Origin: Lentihominibacter butyricus
GTDB lineage: Bacteria > Bacillota > Clostridia > Peptostreptococcales > Anaerovoracaceae
Direction: 5' to 3'
DNA: 64,000 nt
NCBI RefSeq assembly: GCF_025567305.1
Contig: NZ_JAOQJP010000014.1
Span: 16,971-80,970 of the forward strand
In this document: piece by piece, positions 35,043 to 43,044 of the stretch
Layout: the number at the start of each line of letters is the position of its first letter
Numbering within the stretch: the stretch's first letter is position 1
Translations under genes and position numbers: made by a program
Notes under the pieces: generated by a model
What the model saw: the letters and a program-made list of their open reading frames with translations, nothing else
Databases searched by the model: none
What the model was told of the DNA's origin: nothing

Positions 35043-35492
35043 TTATTCCTCGTGTCTCCACATGATGAGCGCATCCTCACCATTGTTCTGATAATATTTT
35101 TTTCGCACGCCCTCTGTGCGGAAACCGAATTTTTCGTAAAGATTTATCGCGGGAACATTTGATTTTCTGACTTCAAGCGTATGATGCGCGATCCCTTCTC
35201 CCGAAGTGAAATCTATCATCACACCGATTATGCCTTCGCCTATCTTCCTGTTCCTGAAGCCCGGTTTCACCGCGACATTCGTTATATGACCCTCGTCGCC
35301 GATGATCCAGAGCCCTGCATATCCCACGACTTCGCCGTCAAGCTCTGCCACGATATAAAAGGCTCTGGGATTGCTTTCGAGCTCATAGGTCAGTGCATCC
35401 ATGCTCCACGGGTCGGGAAAACACAGATTTTCGATCTCGTAGATGCTGCCCGCATCCCCCGGCACCGCCTGTCTTATGATAACTTCCGCCAT
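35043..35492 (-). CDS. rimI: Ribosomal protein S18-alanine N-acetyltransferase RimI
   Basis: A GNAT acetyltransferase of 149 residues. The acetyl-CoA motif GFRNRKIGEGIIGVMI is near residue 78 and the NLYEKFGF segment near 115; N-terminal IRQAVPGDAGSIYEIE is typical. RimI acetylates the N-terminus of S18, and its gene often sits in the tsaB-tsaD cluster, as here (7 bp from tsaB). A GNAT with another substrate cannot be excluded, but the context is strong. Confidence 0.9.
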   Translation of the reverse strand: MAEVIIRQAVPGDAGSIYEIENLCFPDPWSMDALTYELESNPRAFYIVAELDGEVVGYAGLWIIGDEGHITNVAVKPGFRNRKIGEGIIGVMIDFTSGEGIAHHTLEVRKSNVPAINLYEKFGFRTEGVRKKYYQNNGEDALIMWRHEE

Positions 35493-35498
35493 AAAATA

Positions 35499-36221
35499 TC
35501 AGCCTTTCCTCTGCTTTTCTCTAAGCTTTCTTTCCGCTTCAGCGATACGCATATAGTCCGGTTCCACCTGATTGTACGCTAGTCCGCCTTTTTCGGCGTA
35601 GATCTTCGCCCCCAGTCTTGCAACTGTGACCGCATCCTGATATTTTATGTCCGCAGAGGCTGTCTCTGTTCCTTCCGGTCGAAGCTCCGCTATCTTTTCT
35701 GCGTATGTATCCGTCGCATCGCCCATCAGCAATATGCTGTCGTACGACTGCGCTTTCTGCAGAAACTCGTCGAGCATGTACGGCCCGGCTTTTATCTTTT
35801 CAACGGGCCAGCCGTCCTCGAGGAAGTACCCTCCGGCATACACCTGGCTCCTTCTCGCATCGAGCATAGGACACACGAGCACGTTTTCTCCGGCCTCTCC
35901 GGCTTCAGATACCGCGTTCATCGCCAGCGCCTCAAGGCTCGAGACTGTGACGCACGGAGTTCCCAGCACCTGTGACAGCGCTCTCGCGGAAGATACGCCT
36001 ATCCTTATCCCCGTGAACGATCCCGGTCCGCATGAAACCGCTATCACATCTATATCCTTCAGCGCCACTCCGCTCTCACGGACTATGCTCCCGATCTGAG
36101 GCATCAGGTTCTGCAGATGCGAAAACCGGTCCGTGCCCTTTACATATCCGAGCACTGCATCATCATCTATGAGCGCCGCTGATGCGAATGCGCCTGTCGT
36201 TTCTATTCCTAAAACATACAT
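35499..36221 (-). CDS. tsaB: tRNA t6A modification protein TsaB
   Basis: Non-catalytic partner of TsaD in t6A synthesis, 240 residues. The ASKHA N-terminal half shows VLGIETTGAFASAALI and the family motif VSCGPGSFTGIRIGVSSAR near residue 65. The start overlaps the end of tsaE by 13 nt. It is followed by rimI. Confidence 0.95.
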   Translation of the reverse strand: MYVLGIETTGAFASAALIDDDAVLGYVKGTDRFSHLQNLMPQIGSIVRESGVALKDIDVIAVSCGPGSFTGIRIGVSSARALSQVLGTPCVTVSSLEALAMNAVSEAGEAGENVLVCPMLDARRSQVYAGGYFLEDGWPVEKIKAGPYMLDEFLQKAQSYDSILLMGDATDTYAEKIAELRPEGTETASADIKYQDAVTVARLGAKIYAEKGGLAYNQVEPDYMRIAEAERKLREKQRKG

Positions 36222-36634
36222 CTGTATATACGCTCTCCTTCTTTTTCTCCGTACTCGATCTCTATCCGTACGGCATCGTCAGGTATGATCTCCTCTATCA
36301 GATCGGCCCATTCTATCACGCACACGCCGTCTCCGAAAAAGTACTCCTCGTACCCGATCTCGTACATTTCGTCCACATCTCCGATCCTGTACACGTCAAA
36401 ATGGTACAGAGGCAGTCTCCCGCTGTCATACTGCTTGACGATGTTGAACGTAGGACTCGTGATCACATCAGTCACACCGAGTCCGGCGGCGATCGCTTTT
36501 GTCAGCGTCGTCTTGCCTGTCCCGAGATCTCCGGTCAGCGCCACTATGCTTCCGGCTGTCAGCTTTTCGCAAAGCTTCTCACCGAATTTTTTCGTTTCTT
36601 CTTCGTTTTTTATTACGATTTTTTTCTCTTCCAT
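36209..36634 (-). CDS. tsaE: tRNA t6A modification ATPase TsaE
   Basis: P-loop ATPase that regulates the TsaB-TsaD complex. The 141-residue protein has Walker A GDLGTGKTTLTKAIA near residue 37 and the family's ITSPTFNIV and HFDVYRI segments. There is no Shine-Dalgarno sequence. A TATACT -10 box ends only 9 bp before the ATG, so the mRNA may be nearly leaderless. It is the first gene of the cluster tsaE - tsaB - rimI - small Cys protein - tsaD. Confidence 0.95.
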   Translation of the reverse strand: MEEKKIVIKNEEETKKFGEKLCEKLTAGSIVALTGDLGTGKTTLTKAIAAGLGVTDVITSPTFNIVKQYDSGRLPLYHFDVYRIGDVDEMYEIGYEEYFFGDGVCVIEWADLIEEIIPDDAVRIEIEYGEKEGERIYRCMF

Positions 36635-36829
36635 AACTTATGTAGTATACCACACAAGCCGCATAATATAAAGGTTCACGCGAATTTTCCGCAAACAAAA
36701 ACGCGCATGCGCACAGATCGTTCGCTGTGCCATGCACGTTTTCACGTTATCAGTATGTAAAGCTCTGCGCACGGTGGAGCTGCCGCATGCAGACGCACAT
36801 ATCACATCTCGTTTTCATGCCGCTGTGCG

Positions 36830-37420
36830 CTATGCTGTCCTGTGCAGGAAGCCTGAGATCCTCTTGTAGAGCAGGAATGTGACTACCGAGTTGATCCCTG
36901 CTTTTATCGCATTGAAGCCTGCGATGAACGGCATCAGATCCCATACGATGTTTCTTGGAACTCCCATGAAAAGCGGTGTGATTATCATGTTCGCACCTAT
37001 CATCACGAGCGTCATAGCCGCAACTCCGCACAGCAGTGCGATAACTGCACCTTTTCTGGTCTTGTTGTACTTGTATATGAGTCCTGCAACGAGGACCAGC
37101 ACGCTTGTGGATATCACATGCATGATTATGCCGTAAAGTCCGCTCGCCGCACTCACTGTCACGCCCTGTATCACAGAGGTCACGACTGTCAGGAGTATTC
37201 CCGCCAGCGGTCCGAACGCAAACGTTCCGATCAGTATGGAAATGTCTGCAGGATCATATTCCAGAAACGGCACAGCCGGGAAGATAGGAAAGTGTATGAA
37301 ATATACGAGCACTATCGATATAGCGACCAGCATACCCATCTTTGCCAGTCTCACTGTCTTTTCTCTGCTTGTCAGTTTGTGCTCGCCCAAAGTGTTGTTT
37401 TCGATATTTTTCTGAGTCAT
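36830..37420 (-). CDS. ribU: Riboflavin ECF transporter S component RibU
   Basis: Membrane-embedded riboflavin-binding subunit that works with the shared ECF module (EcfA, EcfA', EcfT) encoded elsewhere. It has 196 residues and about six helices. The segment PFLEYDPADISILIG near residue 58 is the RibU riboflavin-site motif. AAAGGAGG precedes the ATG. The FMN riboswitch directly upstream confirms the vitamin. Confidence 0.95.
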   Translation of the reverse strand: MTQKNIENNTLGEHKLTSREKTVRLAKMGMLVAISIVLVYFIHFPIFPAVPFLEYDPADISILIGTFAFGPLAGILLTVVTSVIQGVTVSAASGLYGIIMHVISTSVLVLVAGLIYKYNKTRKGAVIALLCGVAAMTLVMIGANMIITPLFMGVPRNIVWDLMPFIAGFNAIKAGINSVVTFLLYKRISGFLHRTA

Positions 37421-37501
37421 CAGAAATCCTCCTTTAAAATTAGTGTTGATTTGACTTGATCTGCCAGGTTTTCTTCTCAGACTGTAATTTCATCTGCAAA
37501 C

Positions 37502-37536
37502 AAAAATCCCGGAATATCATTCATTCCAGGACTAAA
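37502..37536 (-). terminator. Terminator of the ribU leader
   Basis: On the minus strand AGTCCTGGAAT...ATTCCGGGATTTTTG, an imperfect stem followed by T5, lying 35 bp after the FMN riboswitch: the expression platform. Confidence 0.8.
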
Positions 37537-37570
37537 AATACTCATTAAAATATAAACAAAAAGTATCTTC

Positions 37571-37732
37571 GTTTCTTCCATCCGGACTTTAACCGTCGGT
37601 ACAGGATTCACACCTGTTCGGCCTATCGCTAGGTTCGCGGACTCATGATCTCACGCTCCCGAAAATCCATAGATTCGGAAACATCGCTGTGATCAAACAC
37701 CGCCGGTGAGGAATTTCGCCTCGCCCTGAAAC
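37571..37732 (-). ncRNA. FMN riboswitch (RFN element)
   Basis: On the minus strand the conserved blocks are all present in order: GTTTCAGGGCGAGGCGAAATTCC, quoted by its first 9 bases GTTTCAGGG and later GAAATTCCTCACCGGCGGT, then GAGTCCGCGAACC, AACAGGTGTGAATCCTGTACC and AAAGTCCGGATGGAAGAAAC. P1 pairs GTTTC with GAAAC. FMN binding would favour the terminator downstream and stop ribU transcription. Confidence 0.97.
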
Positions 37733-37760
37733 AGATTTTTAAATGTTATTTACAGCTATC

Positions 37761-37790
37761 ATTATAGATTCATTCCCCCGTGCCTGTCAA
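37761..37790 (-). promoter_or_regulatory. ribU promoter
   Basis: On the minus strand TTGACA (37790-37785), an 18-bp spacer and TATAAT (37766-37761), about 30 bp before the riboswitch. Confidence 0.85.
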
Positions 37791-37903
37791 CCTCAAATTG
37801 ATTTTTGCGGCTGTATAACGGTACGCTCCTGCTTCTGCCGCCTTTTGCATGCAGCTTCGAACGACAAGAGTTCAGGCGCCAGTACTCATTGACTCATGTG
37901 AAA

Positions 37904-38157
37904 ACCAAAATCCGTTTGCCGACTAGCTTTTATTGGTAAAAACGGCAGCTATCCGGCTGTTTTTTCGATGGCGAATACCAAGAATAAAAAAATCGATGCT
38001 TGTTCTTGGTATTTTTCACGCGAAAATGCCGAGATTTTCATGAAAAAGTTACCAAAAAATCACAGGTGAACCCAGCATCTTGGTAAACAAGCTCTTTGAA
38101 TAATGCAATATTGCCATGATTTTGCCAAATACTATGATGGCATGCTCTGATTTTGGT
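37904..38157. repeat. Four phased RCCAA-N24-TTGGT dyads, 73-74 bp apart
   Basis: In the non-coding gap between ribU and the PHP gene four inverted pairs occur: ACCAA 37904/TTGGT 37933, ACCAA 37977/TTGGT 38006, ACCAA 38051/TTGGT 38080 and GCCAA 38124/TTGGT 38153. In each pair the half-sites start exactly 29 bp apart. The pairs repeat at 73, 74 and 73 bp, about seven helical turns. All four right arms continue TTGGTA. The sequence inside and between pairs is not conserved, so this is not a simple duplication or CRISPR. The second pair extends to a 9-bp stem (TACCAAGAA/TTCTTGGTA). It may be an operator array or a set of hairpins. Confidence 0.75.
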
Positions 38158-38212
38158 AATCGCCGGAATTCTATGCTATAAAAAACTTTAAGATTTTTTC
38201 ACTCTAACGTCA

Positions 38213-38241
38213 TTGAAATTTTATATCTTTAGGAATAATAT
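38213..38241 (+). promoter_or_regulatory. Probable promoter of the PHP gene
   Basis: TTGAAA (38213-38218), a 17-bp spacer and TAATAT (38236-38241), 88 bp before the start codon and 55 bp after the last dyad. Confidence 0.6.
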
Positions 38242-38328
38242 ATTATCAGAAGGCTGCATGCGATCCTCCGATATTCTCTCAGGATCGCAGATCAGTCTGA
38301 CTCATAAAAAGAACCGAGGCGATCTATA

Positions 38329-39222
38329 ATGAAATTTGATTTACATTGTCACACAAAAGAAGGTTCTCTTGATTCGAGAGTTCCCGTAAGTGAATTCGTT
38401 TACAAATTCATGGCGCTTGGATACGACGGTTTCATGATCTCCGATCACAACAGCTATAAAGGCTGCAAAGCCTGGGATTCCATTAGGAAAGATCCCCGCT
38501 ACCGGGACTTCTGCGTTATCCGGGGGATCGAATACGATACAAAGGATGCAGGTCACATACTCGTCATCATGCCCGATGACGTATACCTGCCGATTTTCAA
38601 GATACGCGGCATGCGCTGCAGCAAGCTGATCAAGATCGTTCATATTTTCGGCGGCATCCTTGGTCCTGCACACCCGTTTGGCGTTGCAAGCTCGAGCGCG
38701 ATGGGATTCAAGAACATGGATATGCGGCTGATAAAGAAGTTCGACTTCATCGAAACTTTCAACACATGTGAATCCAGGACCTCCAACCGCAGAGCCGAGA
38801 TCCTCGCCGAAGAATACGGACTGCCGACGTTCGCAGGTTCGGACGCCCATGTCACAGAATATATCGGGATGGCGTGCACTGAGATCGACGCGGATATACG
38901 CTGCAACAACGATCTGATCACCGCTGTGAAAAACGGCACACCGATCAAGGCTTACGGCACAGAGCGCGGCGAAACGAAAAAAGGCAAGAGAAAGGAACAC
39001 TGGATCGGCATCCTGGGTTTCAGGATATACAACAGAGGCATAGGAAAGATCATCTACCCTTACAGGAGGCTCAGGCACCACAAAGCGCTGCTGCCCGTCG
39101 CCAGGCCGTTCGCGATCAAGCGTCGCCGTTTCCGCAAGGAAGAGCGCATCAGAAAACGAGAACTCAAAAAAACAGAGAGAGCGGAGTCACGTCTGCGCCG
39201 TCGCCGTTCAGACGAACAGTAA
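38329..39222 (+). CDS. PHP-domain metal-dependent phosphoesterase with basic tail
   Basis: A 297-residue protein. The N-terminus has the PHP motif FDLHCHTKEGS (residues 3-13), followed by MISDHNSYKG, GPAHPFG and FAGSDAHVTE: the His and Asp residues that bind two or three metals. PHP proteins hydrolyse phosphodiesters or phosphomonoesters; the substrate here is unknown. The last 35 residues are extremely basic (RRRFRKEERIRKRELKK and more), an unusual addition that could bind nucleic acid or membranes. GAGG lies 9 nt before the ATG. It is monocistronic and preceded by the phased dyad array. Confidence 0.85.
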   Translation: MKFDLHCHTKEGSLDSRVPVSEFVYKFMALGYDGFMISDHNSYKGCKAWDSIRKDPRYRDFCVIRGIEYDTKDAGHILVIMPDDVYLPIFKIRGMRCSKLIKIVHIFGGILGPAHPFGVASSSAMGFKNMDMRLIKKFDFIETFNTCESRTSNRRAEILAEEYGLPTFAGSDAHVTEYIGMACTEIDADIRCNNDLITAVKNGTPIKAYGTERGETKKGKRKEHWIGILGFRIYNRGIGKIIYPYRRLRHHKALLPVARPFAIKRRRFRKEERIRKRELKKTERAESRLRRRRSDEQ

Positions 39223-39281
39223 AGACATCCGCATCATCAGAACAGTCTCGACAAGACGAAAACAGAACAAAAAATAAAAAC

Positions 39282-39322
39282 GTCCGGATAAGACCGCACC
39301 TGCCTGCGATTTTACTCCGGAC
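39282..39322. terminator. Bidirectional terminator between the PHP gene and mgsA
   Basis: GTCCGGA (39282-39288) pairs with TCCGGAC (39316-39322), flanked by ATAAAAAC and ATTTTAT, between converging genes. Confidence 0.65.
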
Positions 39323-39325
39323 ATT

Positions 39326-39805
39326 TTATCTTTCTGAAACAAGTATTCTCTCAGTCTCGCTTTCGACATCGACTGTCGGCGTGAATTCCTGGACATCATG
39401 CTCATATTCAGCATCTATATATTCTGACGTCATGATGAAATCTGCCGTAGCTCTGTTAGTTGCGACCGGTATGTCATAAACGACCGCGATCCTCAGCAGT
39501 GCTCTCACGTCAGGATCATGCGGCAGCGCCTCAAGCGGATCCCAGAAAAATATCAGCATGTCGATCTCACCCTCTGCCACTCTCGCACCGATCTGCTGGT
39601 CACCTCCGAGCGGACCGCTCTTGTACGCCTTTATATCCAGACCTGTAGCATTCGCGATAAGCGTCGCTGTCGTTCCTGTACCGCACAATGTATGCTCCCT
39701 GAGCTTTTCCATGTTCTGTATGCACCATGTCACAAGACTCTCCTTCTGATGATCATGCGCCACAAGTGCGATGTTCTTTTTCTTTTTCATAGTTTCTTTC
39801 GTCAT
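39326..39805 (-). CDS. mgsA: Methylglyoxal synthase
   Basis: Converts dihydroxyacetone phosphate to methylglyoxal and phosphate, a bypass of lower glycolysis. The 159-residue protein has the family start IALVAHDHQKESL, the phosphate site GTGTTATLI, the catalytic-site SGPLGGDQQIGARV with the key Asp/His area, and FFWDPLEALPHDPDVRAL. The ATG at 39805 follows AGGAGG with a 7-nt spacer; the ATG six nt upstream is too close to that site. The 384-bp gap upstream (39806-40188) holds only the thrC terminator. Confidence 0.96.
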   Translation of the reverse strand: MTKETMKKKKNIALVAHDHQKESLVTWCIQNMEKLREHTLCGTGTTATLIANATGLDIKAYKSGPLGGDQQIGARVAEGEIDMLIFFWDPLEALPHDPDVRALLRIAVVYDIPVATNRATADFIMTSEYIDAEYEHDVQEFTPTVDVESETERILVSER

Positions 39806-40020
39806 ACACATTCCTCCTTTTCCTGTTACTTATCTTCTTATACTTTATACTTTTATTATACTCAGTTGCCCGTAAAACACCATGATTTTGCTGATTATCT
39901 TACACAGATTTAACATTCATGAGGCCTGCAAAAGCATCGCAATACGTATCGCCGCTCGAATACAGGCGCAGCGCGCAGCTCGACGACGTGATCACTTCAA
40001 AAGATGGGATGATTTCAGAA

Positions 40021-40073
40021 AAACAAAAGCCGCTGCACTCACCATCGCGGACCGATGAATGATATGCAGCAGC
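40021..40073 (-). terminator. Terminator of the coaB-coaC-thrC run
   Basis: On the minus strand GCTGCTGCA...TGCAGCGGC followed by TTTTGTTT, about 115 bp after the thrC stop. Confidence 0.65.
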
Positions 40074-40188
40074 TGATTTTCTTCTCCTGATATCCTGCAG
40101 ATCTGCCGTTCTGCAGTTTTCTGTTTTAATATTTCAACGCTGTCGTGTGCTTGTCGCACGCCACTTTACACTGCTTTATGCCATTTCA

Positions 40189-41667
40189 CTATTTCACGCT
40201 GTTCTCAACAGCTTCAGGCATCTCTGAAACCTTGATGACACCTCTGTGTCTGATCTCTTTCTTGTCGAGATCCTTGAGTCCTGCCGGCACTCTGACACCC
40301 GTCTTTTCTGCCAGAGCTCTGACATATTCGAATCCGTTTTCTTCGTCGCCGAGTCCGATGGAATGTGCCACACTGTCCGCGAACTTGTACGCGCTGGCTG
40401 TCGAAGCTATGAGTGCAGGCGTCCTGTCGCCCGTTTCCTTTACATAATCCTCATAAACCTTGTATGCTACAGCCGTGTGAGTATCCATCAGATATCCGTT
40501 TTCTCTATACATCCTGCCTACAGCCTCGTTCGTCTCCTCGACATTCGCACATCCGCCGTAGAAGTCCTTCATGCCGTTTCTGATAGTCTCGCTGACTTCG
40601 TACTTTTTCTTCGTATCGAGAGCTTCCATCAGTGATCTGATCTCAGCGCCGTCATTTCCTGCCAGGTGATAGAGCAGTCTTTCGAGATTGCTGGAGATCA
40701 GTATATCCATCGACGGCGAATTCGTCAGATAGAATTCTCTGTTGATATCGTAAACGCCTGTATTGAAAAAGTCGGTCAGCACATTGTTTTCATTCGATGC
40801 GCAGATGAACCTGTTCACAGGGATGCCCATTTTGCCTGCATAGTATGCAGCCAGGATATTTCCGAAGTTTCCTGTAGGGACCACGATGTTGATCTTGTCG
40901 CCGTCGCTGATCACCCCGCGCTCCACGAGCTTTGCATATCCGTAAACATAGTATGCCACCTGAGGTATCAGACGGCCGATGTTGATGGAGTTTGCCGATG
41001 AAAGCTTGCAGCCGTGCTCTGCCAGCTTCTTTGCAAAGTCCGCATCGTTGAATATTTTCTTGACGCCTGTCTGTGCATCGTCAAAGTTTCCTTCTATCGC
41101 AAATACGTGAGTGTTTGCTCCTTCCTGAGTGATCATCTGTCTTTCCTGCACTTCGCTCACGCCCTGATTAGGGAAGAATACGATGATCTCAGTTCCAGGA
41201 ACATCTGCAAATCCCTCGAGTGCAGCCTTTCCTGTATCTCCTGACGTCGCTGTCAGTATGCAGATCTTCTTGTCTTCGTTTTCCTTTTTCATCGCAGTCG
41301 TGAGAAGGTACGGCAGTATGGAAAGCGCCATATCCTTGAATGCTGCAGTCTTTCCGTGATAGAGTTCCAGGAAGTACGCACCGCCCGCCTCCTTTACGGG
41401 AACGATCTCCTTTTCCTCGAACTTCGTATCGTATGCACCGTCCACGCAGTGCTGCATTTCTTCATCGGTATAATCCGTGAAGAACGCCTTGATTATGTCG
41501 CGCGCCACTTCCTTGTACGGCATGCCGACAAACTCTGATATTTTTTTAGGAAGCGCCGGCACACTGTCCGGCACGTAAAGTCCCTTGTCCTCTGCTATGC
41601 CCTGTATTACAGCCTGTGCTGCCGTCTTCGTGTTGCTGCTTCCTCTTGTGCTCTGGTATTTTATCAT
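40189..41667 (-). CDS. thrC: Threonine synthase
   Basis: Converts O-phosphohomoserine to threonine with PLP. The 492-residue protein has the typical start YQSTRG, the PLP lysine in HGKTAAFKDMALSILPYL near residue 110, and the phosphate-binding VPTGNFGNILAAYYAGKMG. The length fits the long (yeast/E. coli-type) ThrC. It starts directly after the coaC stop with no gap (TAG then ATG), so it is the third gene of coaB - coaC - thrC; the pairing with coenzyme A genes is functionally unexpected. Confidence 0.96.
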   Translation of the reverse strand: MIKYQSTRGSSNTKTAAQAVIQGIAEDKGLYVPDSVPALPKKISEFVGMPYKEVARDIIKAFFTDYTDEEMQHCVDGAYDTKFEEKEIVPVKEAGGAYFLELYHGKTAAFKDMALSILPYLLTTAMKKENEDKKICILTATSGDTGKAALEGFADVPGTEIIVFFPNQGVSEVQERQMITQEGANTHVFAIEGNFDDAQTGVKKIFNDADFAKKLAEHGCKLSSANSINIGRLIPQVAYYVYGYAKLVERGVISDGDKINIVVPTGNFGNILAAYYAGKMGIPVNRFICASNENNVLTDFFNTGVYDINREFYLTNSPSMDILISSNLERLLYHLAGNDGAEIRSLMEALDTKKKYEVSETIRNGMKDFYGGCANVEETNEAVGRMYRENGYLMDTHTAVAYKVYEDYVKETGDRTPALIASTASAYKFADSVAHSIGLGDEENGFEYVRALAEKTGVRVPAGLKDLDKKEIRHRGVIKVSEMPEAVENSVK

Positions 41668-42204
41668 CTATCTGATACTCCCTTCGATCGTTTCTACTAT
41701 ATCATCTACATCCGCCAGTGCCCCTTTGCCGAGGACTCCGCATGCGAGCATTGATTCCTTCGGCTCTATGAAATGATATCCAAGCCCTTTGAGCTTGTCG
41801 ATATTTCCCTGCACTATCGGATTTTCATACATATTCGTGTTCATCGCAGGTGCGATGTATACCGGTGTGTGATTTGCCGCGGCCATCACTACTGTCGACA
41901 GAAAATCGTCAGCTATGCCGTTCGCGATCTTGCCTATGATGTTCGCGGTAGCCGGCGCTATCAGCAGCACGTCTGCCTTTTCCGCCAGCGATATGTGCTT
42001 CACTTCCTTCGGCGTGATCTCCTCGAACATGTCCATATACACCTTGTTTTTGCTCAGTGTCTGCAATGTGATCGGCGTGATTATCCTGCTGCCGCTTTCA
42101 GTGAGGATAACATCCACGTTATGCCCCAGCTTTTTGAATCGGCTCGTTATGTCTGCCGCCTTGTACGCGGCTATGCTGCCTGTCACTCCCAGAACTATAT
42201 TCAT
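41668..42204 (-). CDS. coaC: Phosphopantothenoylcysteine decarboxylase
   Basis: A flavoprotein of 178 residues that decarboxylates 4'-phosphopantothenoylcysteine. It has the HFCD-family N-terminus VLGVTGSIAAYKAADI, the TPITLQTLS segment, active-site His in EVKHISLAEKAD, PATANIIGKIANGIADDFLS and PAMNTNMYENP motif. It is a stand-alone CoaC, with the ligase encoded by the gene just upstream; most bacteria fuse the two as CoaBC. The ATG at 42204 has GGGAGG eight nt before it. Confidence 0.93.
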   Translation of the reverse strand: MNIVLGVTGSIAAYKAADITSRFKKLGHNVDVILTESGSRIITPITLQTLSKNKVYMDMFEEITPKEVKHISLAEKADVLLIAPATANIIGKIANGIADDFLSTVVMAAANHTPVYIAPAMNTNMYENPIVQGNIDKLKGLGYHFIEPKESMLACGVLGKGALADVDDIVETIEGSIR

Positions 42205-42220
42205 CAAAAATCCCTCCCTT

Positions 42221-42919
42221 TCAGCACGACTCCATTACGCGCATGGCGATCATGCGGGCGATCTCTTCATTATTCTCCATTATATCATAAGTGCCGTCTT
42301 TATGGATAAGATATCCTCTGTGAAAATCCGGCCCGATCTCCTGAAGATCGTTCGCAAGTACAAAATCGCAGTCGTTCTTCTGCATCAGGCGCTTTCCGAC
42401 GCTTATCAGCTCTTCATGCGGCACTCCGCTGAGCAGCTTGAAACCGACCAGCGCAGTTTCCGGACTTTTCTTCTTTATCATGTTTATCACCTTCGGAGAT
42501 CTCTTCATGTGGATGACGAGATCGTCTATATCCGAACTGATCTTGTTGCCGGAAAGATCGGCTTTGTTTGCCGGATCCTCGGTGCCTCTTATCCTGTCCA
42601 GCGTCGTGACTTCATTGACAAGATAATCGCTGACTGCCATCGCATGTATAACTGCATCTATTTTCTCGTTTTCAAGCAGCTGAGTGAGCTTTTCCTGAAG
42701 ATCCATCACGCCTTCTACAGCTATCGGCTCGACTTTCTCATGCTCTACGAACGCTGCCCGCAGACCGTGCAGATAATATATCTTCTCCAGCCTGTCTCCG
42801 TACATTTCTGTAAATGCTTTCCCTATGGCATATCCCAGTCTTCCCGTCGATGAATTAGTGATAGTTCTGACATCATCTATACGTTCACTGGTACCGCCTG
42901 CTGTGATAATTATTTTCAT
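42221..42919 (-). CDS. coaB: Phosphopantothenate-cysteine ligase
   Basis: Joins phosphopantothenate and cysteine. The 232-residue protein has the ligase start IIITAGGTSERIDDVRTITNSSTG, the stretch around VIHAMAVSDY and the KISSD nucleotide motif near the middle. It is the CTP- or ATP-type stand-alone CoaB found with a separate CoaC in streptococci, enterococci and some Clostridia. The start at 42919 is preceded by AGAAGGA, preferred over 42937. It is the first gene of the coaB-coaC-thrC run. Confidence 0.92.
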   Translation of the reverse strand: MKIIITAGGTSERIDDVRTITNSSTGRLGYAIGKAFTEMYGDRLEKIYYLHGLRAAFVEHEKVEPIAVEGVMDLQEKLTQLLENEKIDAVIHAMAVSDYLVNEVTTLDRIRGTEDPANKADLSGNKISSDIDDLVIHMKRSPKVINMIKKKSPETALVGFKLLSGVPHEELISVGKRLMQKNDCDFVLANDLQEIGPDFHRGYLIHKDGTYDIMENNEEIARMIAMRVMESC

Positions 42920-43044
42920 TTTCTTCCTTCTGATCATGTTTTGAATCGTCGTTTCACACCTGCTCCCCGGCAGGCCTCATGGGTTGAATTATAGCCTTTT
43001 GCGCCCTCTGTGTCAAGGTCGCCGCAGACAGCAATACGGTACTG

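Noticed and set aside
37904..38157. CRISPR array (73-bp period, 36-bp-like units)
   Set aside because: Only 5-6 bases at two places per unit are conserved; real CRISPR repeats are nearly identical over their length, and no cas gene is near.
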